From assembly GCF_048544455.1 (NCBI RefSeq), contig NC_133534.1:90735637-90799636 (forward strand): a stretch of DNA of 64,000 bases, in the 5' to 3' direction. The translations under genes were made by a program, and so were the position numbers. Source of the DNA: Silene latifolia. Lineage: Eukaryota > Streptophyta > Magnoliopsida > Caryophyllales > Caryophyllaceae. The notes under the pieces were generated by a model that was not told the DNA's origin, did not search any database, and worked only from the letters and a program-made list of their open reading frames with translations. Shown one piece after another: positions 32,589-44,607 of the stretch (positions are counted from its first letter, which is position 1; each line of letters opens with the position of its first letter).

Positions 32589-34013
32589 TTGAGCCCCGCC
32601 GAGAGGGCCAGTTTTATAGACCTCCTACATGAGTTCAAAGATGTCTTCGCTTGGTCCTACAAAGACATGCCAGGGATCGACAGGGATATCAAAGAGCACA
32701 GAATCCTGATTAAACCAGGTTTCAGACCCGTAAAACAGAAGCTTCATCGAATGAGGACAGAATGGGCTCTTAAGATCAAAGAAAAAGTCGATAAGCAATT
32801 CAAAGCCGGGTTCATCAAAGTCTCCGAGTATTCAGACTGGGTAGCCAACATAGTACCCGTACCCAAAAAGGATGGGAGAATCCGTGTTTGTGTTGATTAC
32901 AGAGACTTAAACAAAGCAAGTCCCAAGGATGACTTTCCTCTACCACATATCGATATATTGGTGGATAATACAGCGGATCACGCATTGCTATCCTTCATGG
33001 ACGGATATGCAGGATATAACCAAATAAAGATGGCCATAGAAGATATGCACAAGACCACCTTCGTAACTCAATGGGGTACCTATTGCCACACGGTTATGCC
33101 GTTTCGGTTAATCAATGCTGGAGCTACATATCAACACACCGCAACTACACTTTTACATGACATGATGCATAAAGAAGTTGAGGTATACGTAGATGATATG
33201 ATTGTCAAGTCCAAAGATAGATAGGGGAACATTGCGAACCTTCGCAAGTTCTTCTCTAGATTACGAAAGTACAACATGAGGCTCAATCCTCATAAATGTG
33301 CATTTGGAGTAACATCCGGCAAACTCCTAGGGTATGTTGTTAGCCAACGAGGTATAGAAATAGACCCTTCCAAGATCAAAGCTCTAATCGAAATGCCGCA
33401 ACCTCAAACAAAGAAGGAAATTAGAGGATTCTTGGGTAAGGTGTCGTACATAAGTCGATTCATATCGAAACTCACCATGATCTGTGAACCTATCTTCAAA
33501 AAGCAAAAGAAAACGGATCACACCATGTGGGATGATGACTGTCAAAAGGCATTTGACCGAATCAAGGAGATACTAGCCAAACCACCAGTGCTCATGCCAC
33601 CCCAACGAGATCAACCTCATGGTTTATATCTCACGGTGACTGAAACAGCCATGGGAACTATGCTGGCCCAAACAGTAGGAAAAGTAGAAAGGGCTATCTA
33701 CTACCTTAGTAAGAAGTTCTTGGAGTATGAGTGCAAATACACACCACATGAGAAGACATGCCTCGCTCATGTGTGGGCAACGAAGAAGCTACGCCATTAC
33801 ATGTTTAGCTACTCCGTCAAAATATACTCTAAAATGGATCCTGTCAAGTACCTCTTCGAGAAACCCGTTCTCAACGGACGCCTAGCAAGATGGACTTTGA
33901 TGCTCTCAGACTTCGATCTCAAGTATGTACCTCTGAAGGTTATAAAAGGGGGCGCCGTCGCCGAGTTCTTCGCAGAAAATCCCATCAATGATGCACAAAC
34001 AATAGACACCTAG
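32589..34013 (+). pseudogene. pol: Reverse transcriptase and RNase H of C
   Basis: RT motifs in order: FKDVFAWSYKDMPGID, HRILIKPGFRPVKQK, VPKKDGRIRVCVDYRDLNKA, FPLPHIDILVD, LSFMDGYAGYNQIKM, YCHTVMPFRLINAGATYQ and catalytic YVDD (33186-33197). A TAG at 33222-33224 interrupts the frame, then FGVTSGKLLGYVVSQRGIEI and LGKVSYISRFIS (thumb and connection). RNase H shows LYLTVTETAMGTMLAQ, AIYYLSKKF and YTPHEKTCLAHVWATKKLRHYM. A stop closes at 34011-34013. Clearly Ty3/gypsy. Confidence 0.94.
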
Positions 34014-34440
34014 TCGTTTCCGGATGAGGAAAAACTCCAAACATATGTAGACTCCTGGGACCTCTATTTTGATGGACCATCGAACTTAAGAGGATTCGGA
34101 ATAGGAGTGTTGCTCATTTCTCCTGAAGGCGAGAATACACCACTCTATGTCAAACTCGACTTCGAGGTGATAAATAATGCGGCAGAATATGAGGCTTGCC
34201 TCATTGGACTACAAGCGGCAGTAGGTTTAGGCATCAAGAATCTTCGGGTACATGGAGATTCATCTTTGATCATCAACCAAATTACGGGATCTTGGAAAAT
34301 TCGAAGTGAAAGCCTAGCACAGTATCAAGCCAGGATACACCAAGTTGCCCAATTCTTCGATCAAGTAACCTACCTACACCTACCTCGAGAAGAGAATTAA
34401 TTTGCAGATGCTCTTGCAAAACTTGCATATTTGATTAATA
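34014..34440 (+). pseudogene. Second, archaeal-type RNase H of C
   Basis: The segment WDLYFDGPSNLRGFGIGVLL, followed by NNAAEYEACLIGLQAAVGLG, then VHGDSSLIINQITGSW, has the D-E-D layout of a second RNase H placed between RNase H and integrase, a hallmark of the Tat lineage. The stop at 34398-34400 (EEN*FADALAKLA) is most simply a CAA to TAA change. Confidence 0.88.
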
Positions 34441-35495
34441 TGCTGGATAACATGGTAGAAATGCCTTTATGCATCGAACGACAAACAGAACCGGCTTATG
34501 TGCACCAAATTACATAAGAAGAGGAAGAAGAAAACCTAGAGGAACCTTAGTTCCAAGGGATCCTGAACTTCAAACTCAACGGCACCTATCCACTGGATAT
34601 GGACAAGAGGGGACAACGTGCTATACGCCTACTAGCTTCCCAATACGTCCTCATGCAAGGAGAAATATATAAAAGAACGCCTCTTGGCGTAATCCTGCAT
34701 TGCCTTGATCATTCACAGGCACAGAATGTGATGGAAGAAGTCCATGATTGAGAATATGGCCCTCACATGAGTGGACCAATGATGGCAAAGAAAATCACGC
34801 GTTTGGGATATTATTGGCCCACAATGGAATCCGATTGCATCAAGTATGTCAGACATTGTCATAACTGCCAAATCTTCGGGAATGTGCAACATGTCCCTCC
34901 TTCATTACTCTACACCATGACATCTCCTTGGCCATTTTCCGCCTGGGGGATCGACATCATCGGAAAGATCACCCCAGCTGGAACAGAAGGTCACTGTTTC
35001 ATTTTGGTGGCTATCGACTATTTCACCAAATGTGTAGAAACGGCTTCTTATACTAGTCTCACAGCCAAGAACGTGGCAAAATTCATACAAACCAATATCA
35101 TCTGTTGATACGGTTGCCCACATGAGATCATTAGTGATAATGGATCCCATTTCCAGGCTGAGACTGAACAATTGCTAGGCAAGTACAAGATCAAGCATCA
35201 CCATTCCTCGCCATATAGACCACAAACTAATAGTGCAGTAGACGCATCAAACAAAAACGTTGTCACAATCCTCAAGAAAATGATTGACAACTATCGAGAT
35301 TGGCCAAACAAGATACCATTTGCCTTATGGGGATATCGCACATCTGTTAGGACACCCACTAGGGACACCCCTTTGTATTTGACCTACGGCATGAAAGCCG
35401 TGAAACCAGTCGAGTTCGAAATACAATCTTTGCGTATTTTACTCGAAAGTTAAATCCCAGAAGTCGATTGGAAGAGGGATAGGTATGAAGAACTC
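34441..35495 (+). pseudogene. int: Integrase of C, N-terminal and catalytic part
   Basis: The zinc-binding HHCC region lies near 34740-34875 (GPHMSG ... CHNCQ). The catalytic core has WGIDIIGKI (first D) and EIISDNGSHF (second D). In TNSAVDASNKNV the position of the third catalytic residue, normally E, is D (codon GAC, about 35240). Stops interrupt at several places, for example IIC*YG, where CGA to TGA is the simplest origin. The frame is cut at 35495 by element E in the segment YEEL; the C-terminus continues at 55332. Confidence 0.9.
35491..35495 (+). other. Target-site duplication of E (left copy)
   Basis: AACTC, matched at 55332-55336. Removing the insertion restores the integrase reading order across the junction. 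Confidence 0.95.
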
Positions 35496-35820
35496 TGATG
35501 TGACCATAATTAGCGCATATTTAGCCCCCGAATTAGCCTTGTTCCCATGATTTTTAGTGCATATTTGGGTCATTTTTTGTCTTTAGTTCTTTGTTTTGCA
35601 TATTCTTTGAGATTTTGATCCCTTGGTAGGAAAGGAGTGCAAATCTTGCATTTTCATGGCAAAGCGAGACTAAATTGATCGAATTCAATGACCAAGCATC
35701 AAGGAGAGACAAGATTAGAAGGCCTTTGTACATATTATAGTAGATGAGCAATGTTGAGAAAGGATCCTTGAGTCCCCAAGGAATTTATGAAGAAAAGAAG
35801 AAGAAATGTTGCTGAGGCAC

Positions 35821-35988
35821 AATCCGTGCGGATTGTCTACAATCTGGCCGTCCTCCACATGCACAATCTGTGCGGTTTCATCCCAAGACGCTCGGGTTTG
35901 CCATCACCAGAATCCGTCCGGATTCCTCCAAAACCGCCCGTGTTCCACCGCCAGAATCCGCCCGTCCCGACTCCAAAACGCACGGATT
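35821..35988 (+). repeat. CpG-dyad cluster in the 5' LTR of E
   Basis: Eight 14-base words with CG-NN-CG centre or its C-to-T decayed form: 35821 AATCCGTGCGGATT, 35841, 35865, 35885 AAGACGCTCGGGTT, 35911 AATCCGTCCGGATT, 35931, 35955 AATCCGCCCGTCCC and 35975. The 3' LTR has the same set near 53960-54130, with two of the decayed words intact. Confidence 0.9.
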
Positions 35989-36132
35989 CCTGTACAGCGC
36001 AATTTCGTCTTCTCCAAGCTACAAAGAAAGAAGCCATTCTTTCGAAAAATACCGACTCCTCCCTGCTCAATCTAAAAAGTGTAATTACTAGTTTAGCCCT
36101 TAGTTAACCCTAATGCATCCCCCTAATTTCCA

Positions 36133-36143
36133 CTATAAATACC
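36133..36143 (+). promoter_or_regulatory. TATA box in the 5' LTR of E
   Basis: CTATAAATACC, conserved in the 3' LTR (54275-54285), in E' (plus 14699-14706) and in D near 25800. It lies about 145 bases after the dyad cluster. Confidence 0.7.
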
Positions 36144-37236
36144 CCATTAGTCTAATTAGAAGAGCATGTTCTTCTTATCAATAATTAGAGTAGTTAATAT
36201 CAATCAAATATCTCTTTAGTATTGTAATCAACAATTAATCAAGTTCTAATACAAGTTTTATTTCCTTAATCTCTCTTTTGTTCATCCTTTATTTTGGGTA
36301 ATTGAAGATTATTTGGGTTATTATTGGGAGATTTACAACCTCTCAATCAAGCATCAAGTAATTCTTTTATCTTTGCTTTATTATTGGAATCATTAGTAGG
36401 TATAATTCTCTTAATCCCTCTTTAATTATTGTTAATTACTTTCATTTATTCATCATGTTTCCTTTTGTTGGTATGATTGACAACCTTGCTAGCATGATCA
36501 ACAAGATAATAAGTGAGTAGTGACCTAGCTAGGGTTAATGGGTGATTAGGGGAAACCAACATGGGGAATGATTCATGCTTAATTTAATATGCTTTCATGG
36601 TTTATTTGCTTCCTTGTTTTGATCTCAACTCATGCACATGTTATGTTTGATGAAATGCTAAGCCTATGAATCCTTGCATTTACCACCATCTCCTATCTTT
36701 TCAATGAGACTTGTAAGACATAACCCAACTCGAGTCTCATTAGACTATGCATGTTGTTGAGTAGGGAAGACTAAGTCGACTTGTAGGTGTTGTACAATCT
36801 AATCGATTCGGCTCCGGGACCCAAACTTTCCTACGGTTGTAAGATATAACCCAACTCAATCCATCATAACAATAATTGCTTGCTTATAATTTGAGAACAT
36901 GTTTGTATGATCAATTCCCATGAATCCCCTATGACCCCATGACACCCTAGTGCTTTTTATCAATTGTTTACAACCCTTTTAATTCATCTTGCTTGTTTAT
37001 TTCCATTGTTATTTTAGTTTAGCGACCTTCCAAATCAACCCAATTTGTGACACCCCTAAGACACCACTAGTTGTAATAGAAATCTCATTTCAATACCCGT
37101 CCCTTGGGATCCGACCTTTACTTGCCTCTTTACTAATTGTAGAGTTGTTTGTGAAGCTATAAATTGTGTTTTGATTCGGACGTGACCCAACGACCACATC
37201 TATTTATTTGTGAACACGAAACGAACCGATCAAAAA

Positions 37237-37253
37237 TGGCGCCGTTGCCGGGG
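37237..37253 (+). other. Primer binding site of E (tRNA-Asp)
   Basis: TGGCGCCGTTGCCGGGG, four bases after the LTR. Confidence 0.93.
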
Positions 37254-37372
37254 TTGGTGTTTACTTGATTTAGATTTTCTTTTATTGTTATTAGTTGTGT
37301 CTTTCTTCGCCTTGGGGAAGTAAAACTCCTCAAGGTTTGTTCTAATTATTTTCAAGTTGTTTGATATTTTGC

Positions 37373-40169
37373 ATGTCTAGAAGGTCACAAGGTGATTTGT
37401 TACCTTTTGGCCGTGAAATTGAAAGAACCTTGACGAACAATAGGAGATTTGCTAGGAGGAATTTGAGAGGTATTAGTGAGGTTGTTCAACCAACTATTGA
37501 GTTCACCAACCCTTTTGCAAGAGAAGGGGAGGAGAACCCATTACAAAATACCCCACAAAATCAACCTACAATGCCTAAATTTTCGTCACATTTCATACCC
37601 ACCGAGGAGAACCTACCTAATGGTACTCCCACACCACAACATCTAACCGGAAATTTTATTGCCAAATCCGCCTTTATCCAATTAGTCGAAAGGAGCCAAT
37701 TTGGGGGGATGCCTAGTGAAAACCCTCATTCTCATATGGAAACCTTTTGCGACTATTGTGATGCGATTTCTCAAACCGGTGTGACTCAAGACCAAATTTG
37801 ATGGGTCTTATTTCCTTTTTCTCTAATCGGCACTGCGAAACAATGGTTGAAGGGCCTTGACAAGGCCACTCTCGGAATATATTCTTGGAAGAAGTTTGCT
37901 CTAGCTTTCTACAAAAAGTTCTACCCACCGGAAAAGACTAACATGCTAAGAGTTCAAATTACGGGTTTTAAGCAAAGGGATGAAGAATCTTTGTATGAAG
38001 CTTGGGAGCGGTTTAAGGGAATTTGTCGCTCATGTCCTCACCATGGACTTAGCGAATGGTTCTTGGTACAAAAATTTTGGAACGGTTTATATGAAGATTC
38101 AAGGAACATTCTCAACATGGGATCAAATGGAATGTTCACCGAAGTTGATGACAATCAAACATGGAACATGATTGAGGAAATGGCGGTCCATAACTCACAA
38201 TATAGTAGACCTCGCAAGGCTACTAGAGGAGGAAGGCATGAAGTGGACTCCGTTACACAATTGGGTGCTTAACTTAGTGCTCACATTGACACAATCAATT
38301 TGAAGTTTGAACAAGATATGGCTAAACTTGAAGAAGCGTCAAAATCACCAAAGCATCATGTTAATGCCATGACGGCATCCTCATCAATCCCAAGTGGGAT
38401 ATGTAAGAATTGTGGAACTTTGGGACATGACCAAAGTGAATGTAGGGGAACAAATGAACAAGTGAATGCTTTCCAAGCATACAAGAGTGGTACCCCTTAT
38501 TCTAACTATTACAATGAAAACACCAAGTTTCACCCAAATCTCTCATACAAAAGCCAAAATGTTCAAAATCCTCAAACAACTTACACTCCACCTCCCATGA
38601 GAAACCAAAATCAAAGACCCTTTTACAACCAAAACCAAGGTTACCAAAATCAAAATCCATACAATCATCAAAATGACCAAGGTTTTGATGTTCAAAAAGC
38701 GGTCCTCCAAAAGCAAAAGAATCAACAAGAGTTTTTCACTCAAATGCAAAAAGATAGTCAAGCAAAGGAAACCACCATCAACAACATTCTAGCTCACACC
38801 AAGATGTTTGAAACACAATTGACTCAACTAGCATCTTCAAGCTCACAAAGACAAAAGGGGCAATTACCACCTCAAAGTAATCCCCCAAGACATGAAACGG
38901 TTAGTGCCATACACTTAAGAAGTGGTACAAGGTATGAAGCACCGAAGAAGCAAGTTGAGGATGAAGTTGTGGAAGCTAGTGATAAGGAAGAAATTGTGCA
39001 AAACTCCAAAGATGGAGAATCATCAAAAGAAGAAATTTTCAAAGAGAAATGAAGACAAGGTCAAGGAGAAGGAGCCCATTGTGATTAGACTTCCTTTTCC
39101 AAGTCGTCAATCCAAGCCCAAATTTGATGACCAACTTGGAAAGTTTATGGAAATTGTGAAGAATTTGGAAGTCTCAATTCCCTTCACGGAATTAATCAAT
39201 CACGTGCCGGCCTATGCGAAATACATGAAAGACATCCTCACAAAGAAGAAGTCGATCCGGAAACTTGAGACTATCGCCTTCACTAAGGTGAGTAGTGCAA
39301 TACTTCAAGGGAGTTCACCTCCAAAACTAAAGGATCCGGGAAGCTTCTCAATACCGTGTACCATTGGCGACACCACGATAAACAAAGCCTTATGTGATCT
39401 AGGGGCTAGTGTGAGTGTTATGCCGTACTCGGTAAGTAAAAGGTTGGGGATGGGAGAGCTTAAATGCGCCAATATCACACTCCAAATGGCCGATAGATCG
39501 ACGAAGACACCATTAGGGATATGGGAAGATGTCCCCGTGCGAATTGGGAATTTTTTCATCTCGGTGGACTTTGTCATTGTTGATATGGAGGAAGACTCCA
39601 ACATTCCAATCATTCTTGGAAGACCTTTCTTACACACCGCGGGTGCGGTAATTGATGTAAAACATGGTGAGCTCACTCTAGAAGTGGGAGATGAGAGTAT
39701 AACTTTTAATCTTGACAAGACTATGAGAGCTCCCCGTTTACATGAACCGTGTTTTATGATCGCTCATTATAGTCGGAAGGATGAAAGGAAGGAGTCGGAA
39801 CTCCAATGGAAGAAGAAAATTGAAGATGCTCCATTCAAAGAGCAAGTGAATTGTGACAAGGAGAGCTTGCAAAGCTCACCAAAATCAAACAAAGAAGAAT
39901 AAGATGGCCTCATTGGCCAAGAAAAGGAAATGGGAAAGTTGTCACCATCAAATCAAGAGATTTTCAATGATCAACTTAATGAAGTTTGTGGTCTTTGGGA
40001 CGACGAATTTGAAGGGATTTTTAATCCCTACATTGGTAATGCCATCGATCAAGACCGACAACAAGGGCCAAGGTCTATTGAAGACCTCTACCATGATAAT
40101 GAGCAAGCTTTTGATTACTTTTTCAAGGTGTTGAGCAACATCAACAACACCTTGGACATGCCCCCTTGA
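37373..40169 (+). pseudogene. gag-pro: Athila-type gag-protease of E, with stops and a frameshift
   Basis: Same protein as 10706-13470. From ATG 37373: arginine-rich start, gag domain (GTAKQWLKGLDKATL, SLYEAWERFKGICRS), CCHC knuckle CKNCGTLGHDQSEC near 38404, asparagine-rich linker (FYNQNQGYQNQNPYNHQN), protease with CDLGASVSVMPYS and IILGRPFLHTAGAVIDV. Breaks: TGA at 37799 (R in E'), TAA at 38270 (Q in E'), a frame change near 39040, TAA at 39900 (E in E'). E' has none of these breaks, so both are independent decays of one intact family protein. Tail ends at 40167-40169. Confidence 0.92.
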
Positions 40170-40516
40170 CATCTCATCAAGAATGAGAGTTTGGTGGAGT
40201 CCTCCCTAAACCACCATTTGTAAATATTTCTAACTTTCTAACTTGCATTTCAATTCTTGTATTGCATTTTTGTTATTTTTGGATTTTTATACTTTGATCA
40301 AGATAATTGTCATGTTTGAGAGAAGTTAGGGATGGATTAATAATTTCAATTGATGTTTAGTGCTTTAGCTTAGTGTGGGGATGACAATTGCCTAGGCTAT
40401 CCATGCCTTAGTAGTGCCCCCCACAATGAAGAACACAAGATATGAAGAAGAATGGAAGAATGGCAAGGGATATGCATTGTACACGGATGGAAGTGAATCC
40501 GGGTACAAAGGGGTCG
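40170..40516 (+). other. Non-coding spacer after gag-protease of E
   Basis: No ORF. It aligns with 10370-10705 of E' on the other strand. It is the place where RT, RNase H and integrase would be expected in an autonomous Athila element. Confidence 0.75.
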
Positions 40517-40859
40517 AATCCGAGCGGATTCAGGAGAATCCGCCCGTTTTCAAGAAATCCGAGCGTGTTGGGTAGAAGACGCACGTCCTGAATTGAGCCG
40601 AAATTTTCAAATTTTTGACTGTCAGCAAATCCGAGCGTCTTACATATTAATCCGCCCGTCTTTGAAAATCCGCCCGTCTTGTAGAGAAGACGCCCGTCTT
40701 CTAAGCTGAGGAAAACAAGAAAAATTCCTGGACTGAAATCCGTCCGTCTTCAGGAGAATCCGCCCGTCCCGTGTCTGCGAATCCGAGCGTCTTCACTGAA
40801 AGACGGCCGTCTTTAGGCGAGTTTTTCCCAACCCAGAAAAGGTAGAATCCGCCCGTCTT
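40517..40859 (+). repeat. Array of thirteen 14-bp CG-NN-CG dyads, E internal region
   Basis: Word starts: 40517 AATCCGAGCGGATT, 40537, 40556, 40576, 40628 AATCCGAGCGTCTT, 40649 AATCCGCCCGTCTT, 40667 (same), 40687 AAGACGCCCGTCTT, 40737, 40757, 40780, 40800 AAGACGGCCGTCTT, 40846 AATCCGCCCGTCTT. Each word pairs two half-sites (AATCCG or AAGACG, inverted) around two bases. Nearly every half-site keeps its CpG. Confidence 0.93.
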
Positions 40860-40904
40860 GAGCAGAAACCGCATGGATTGTCCCTGCAGTTCGAATTTTT
40901 CGGG

Positions 40905-40914
40905 TTTATAAAAC
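40905..40914 (+). promoter_or_regulatory. Candidate internal TATA box of E
   Basis: TTTATAAAAC, 45 bases after the last dyad and 289 bases before the ORF start. It is followed by a CT/CA-rich leader typical of plant 5' untranslated regions. Confidence 0.5.
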
Positions 40915-41202
40915 CCCTCCCACATTCATTTCTTCATTCCTTCATTCATAACACTACTCAAAACCCTCATCCTCTCCATCACAAAAACAAAATTCCTCAA
41001 CTACATTCACCAAAACCAAATCAAAACATCCTTTTAATAACAAATCAATCACTCCTTTTTCAATAAAAATCAAAACCAAGCACAAAATCTTCAACCTTTG
41101 AGTCGATTTTTTGAATTCATAAAGGCAAAGCCTTTCATCTTTAAATCGATTTGGATGCACTAGAAATTGAATATTTTTCACTCTTTCTTGGTTAATTCAT
41201 CA

Positions 41203-42801
41203 ATGGCAATAACTAAGGGACCAACAAAGACAACAAAGGCAAAGGCACCAAAGGCAAAGACACTTTCACAAAGGCAAAAGACTCTTCAAGCGAAGAAAGC
41301 ATTGGCTATGTTGGTAGCAAACCCAAACATGGAAGTGCAACAACAACAACAACCTCCCATGGGTGCAACAACATCTACTACTCCGGAAATTGATCAACTT
41401 GCAAACTATCCGAAGGTAACTTTCATTTCCAAAACCCATAGGGACACTTTTGCTAAGTTTGCTAGAAAATCATTTCAATCCACCAAGTTTATATGTGAAG
41501 ATACCTTAGAAAAATTGGGTGTTCTTGAGCAAACTAGAGCCTTTTTCAAAGCCATGGGGTTGGAGAAATTGTTTGAATCAAAAGATTTGACATACCCCTC
41601 CCTTACCTTAGAATTTTTGAGTTCTTTGAAAGTTAACAAGGTTGAGACTATGGAGAACCTCGAGTTTCGTCTAGCTAATGTTTGTAGACGCATCCCCTTT
41701 AGGGAATTGGGTAAAGCTTTGGGTCTTAATGATGAACCGAGTTATTTTAAGAATGTTGGCAAATATGACCCCGATCCTCTTTGGGAGGCAATTTCCGGAA
41801 GGAAATTTGAAGACTTTCATGCGAGTCGTGCTCTTTTAGTCCACCATCCGGGCATAAGAGAATGGCACAAGGTCGTAGGGAGCACCATCAATGCAAGAAA
41901 AGACACCAATCATTTCACCAAACTCGATTTTGTTCTTCTTGAGTCGGCTTTGAACATCGGAAGAGTACACACCAAGCCTTTCAACTTTCTAAGGCTATTG
42001 GTGGATAGATGGCTCAACATTGATTGTGGGAAGAAAGGCACTACCGTTATTGTGAATGGAGGCTTAGTCACTATCCTAGCTAAATACTTTGATCCTAACT
42101 TCAACAAAGATAACAAGTATGAGGCGAAAGAAGGTGGTCATCTTGTTGATTTTCATACTATGATACACAAGTAAAAGTGGGTTGCCCATAACCCTCTTGA
42201 CACCAAGTATGGATGGCTCACTAGTGAGGCTAGCTCTTTCACTTTGCCTTCAAAGATTTGTCGATTGAGTGTCCACCGGACCAATTATCTACTTCCCCTT
42301 TCAAAAGAGGCCGGGTATATTATCCAACAACAAAAGGGTGAACTTGAAATACCCTCCTCTTCCATTGTCACACCACCTTACCCTTTTGAGTATCAAGAGT
42401 TCAAGCCGGAAGGAATTGAAGCAAGAAATGATTACTTGACTCTTCTCATGCAAGCAATGCACAAGCAAGCCTTTGAGGATCGGAAAAATGCTTACTTGGA
42501 TCAATATCCACCCCTCCTACACTTAGCTAGGGAAGGACTACTTGACCCATCATGTCCTTTGCCTAGTTGGGCGGATAAGGAAGTCCTATTTCCGAGTGCA
42601 TCTAGGGTTGTTCCGGGTGACAATGAGGTCGTTGGTAATGAAGAAGTTGATGATAACATTGATGAAGAAGCTAGTGAAGAAGGAGAAGAGGATGATGGGG
42701 AAAATGAAGAAGAAGGTGAAGAAGCAAGTGAAGAGGGAAGTGGCAATGAGACCACTTCTAATGAGGATAATGATGATAGTGATGATATGATGGAAGGTTA
42801 G
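41203..42801 (+). pseudogene. ATHILA-type extra ORF of E, one stop
   Basis: Counterpart of 8045-9658 with the same layout: basic N-terminus, glutamine run, LGVLEQTRAFFKAMGL, YPSLTLEFLSSLKV, FRLANVCRRIPFRELG, VTPPYPFEYQEF and a long acidic tail. A TAA at 42172-42174 stands where E' codes F. I chose ATG 41203 because the frame upstream has only a TTG and the aligned start in E' is the same ATG. Function unknown. Confidence 0.85.
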
Positions 42802-44607
42802 CAAGCTTTGGAGGCTCCTACCCTCTCAAGGCTTGTCTATTTCTCTCTTTGTTCTATTTATTTATTTTTCTTGATCATTGTTGGAGTAGTCCTAGCACCA
42901 TTGAGGACTCACACCTCGGTACTTTTTGAGGTGTTCTCATTTTATTGTTCCCACTTTCAAAATCCAAAATGACAAATTAGTTTCATGCACTGCATAGTGT
43001 GTGCATGAACTACACCCATCCTTGGACATTAGCAATAGTGTCTAACTCGGTTTGGGGAAGTTAATGCATACACAACGGGAGGTAATCTAAATTCTCCTCT
43101 CCGTCATAAACAAAAACCATGCATCATGTAGTGTAGACTAGTGTAGATTGCATTGAGTGTAGAAATCATGCATCATGTTTGCATAATTTCCCATCATTTT
43201 GGCCATTGAGGACAATGCCCATATTAGTGTGGGCATGGGGAATTCTAACTTAACTCTTATTCGAAAAACCATAAAAATTTGAAAATTTGAAAAACCCAAA
43301 AACATGTTTATTCCTTTTGAAGTGTAGTTATATTGTGATATTGTACATTGTGTTTGTTCTATCCTTGTTCACATTGATTAACTACGCCACATCCGAGACA
43401 TGAGGATCATGAAGACCGCGTGGTATGATCTTTCCAATCTCCTTTTTCCTCTTTATGTTAATGACTATGTGGCTTTATTTTGATTGATGCGGTATAACAA
43501 TGTGAATTTAGGACTTACATTTAGTTTATATGTCATATTAGTTGATAGAATAACTTGCATTAGGATGTTTATATTAGTTGCATCATTGCATGTAGTTGCA
43601 TTTAGAAAAAGTTTTGAAAAGTGCCTAATTGAGAACTTTGACAAGAGCAACTAAGCCATTACAAATACTTTTTCAACTTAAGACTTTGCCTACTATAATG
43701 GTTGTAAAACACCCTAGATAGTGTCATACTAGTGTCTTTTGACCCATGACCCAAAGCCTAGTCAAGGATTTGCATGTGAGTCACCTATCCAACCCCGTGA
43801 TGCGATGTGGACTTGGTTAACTTGTCTAGGTGACCTTGATTGACCTTGTGGTAAGGCAACCCAAAAATACTTTTCTATCAATAAGTTTGAAGTGCTCATT
43901 TCGAAAAAATTTTTATGTGGAAGTAATTTATTGCCAAGGAAACCTCAAATGTTATGAATTGTTGAATGTTGAGAAATTTAATTGTTTTGATGGAGGCGTA
44001 CCACTTCGATGTGCTTTGGAGCGGGATCCATTGAATTGGGCCCCCACACGGTTGTGAATTCGGCCGCCAGAGACAGAGTGACTATCACCCCGTAAAGCTA
44101 TTGTCTAGAGGTTAACCGGTTGCCTAATAAGCGATTGGCGAAAGCAAAGGACACTAGCCCGGAAGGGACAAACCCCATCTTAAATTTTTGAAATGTGAAA
44201 GTGAAATGAGGACAATTTTGAATACTAATCATATCCACCGTTGTGTATAAAGATTTGAGCATTTCATTCCCAAAAAATCTTTTATCAAACCACTTTGTCG
44301 AGCTTGGGACGATCCATGACCTTTACTTTTGTAGAGAATTCGAGACTTGTCATGTCATATGCTACTAGCATCATAGGGATCATCATTCCACCACCATTCG
44401 ATCGCTCTTGACGAAAGCATTTGGAAATTGAGGACGAAAGTAGTCTAGTTTAACACCATTTGGGGGTGATTTAGTGCCATCCTCTTAGCCTTAGTAATTT
44501 GTTGAACTAGTATTTGTGAAAGATTATATGCCCTTAAATTTGTTCTCTCTTGGTTGCCCCCGCCACTTGATGAGGAAGTGGCTATTCCTTTTGTAGATGC
44601 ATCCGTT
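42802..44607 (+). other. 3' non-coding region of E, upstream of the A insertion
   Basis: No credible ORF over 1.8 kb. Alignable with 7426-8044 of E' and 22996-25005 of D. It continues at 53383-53615 after the A insertion. Function unknown. Confidence 0.8.
44603..44607 (+). other. Target-site duplication of A (left copy)
   Basis: CCGTT, paired with CCATT at 53383-53387. The single mismatch is a G to A at a CpG, as expected from methylcytosine decay. Confidence 0.82.

Larger units (their letters stand above)
35496..37232 (+). repeat. 5' LTR of E
   Basis: Begins TGATGTGACCATAATTAG and ends GAACCGATCA. Eight CpG dyads lie at 35821-35988, with a TATA box CTATAAATACC at 36133-36143. It pairs with 53616-55331. 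Confidence 0.95.

Noticed and set aside
40170..41202. Idea that E lost RT-integrase by a private deletion
   Set aside because: E' shows the same spacer with the same dyads, so the absence predates both copies.
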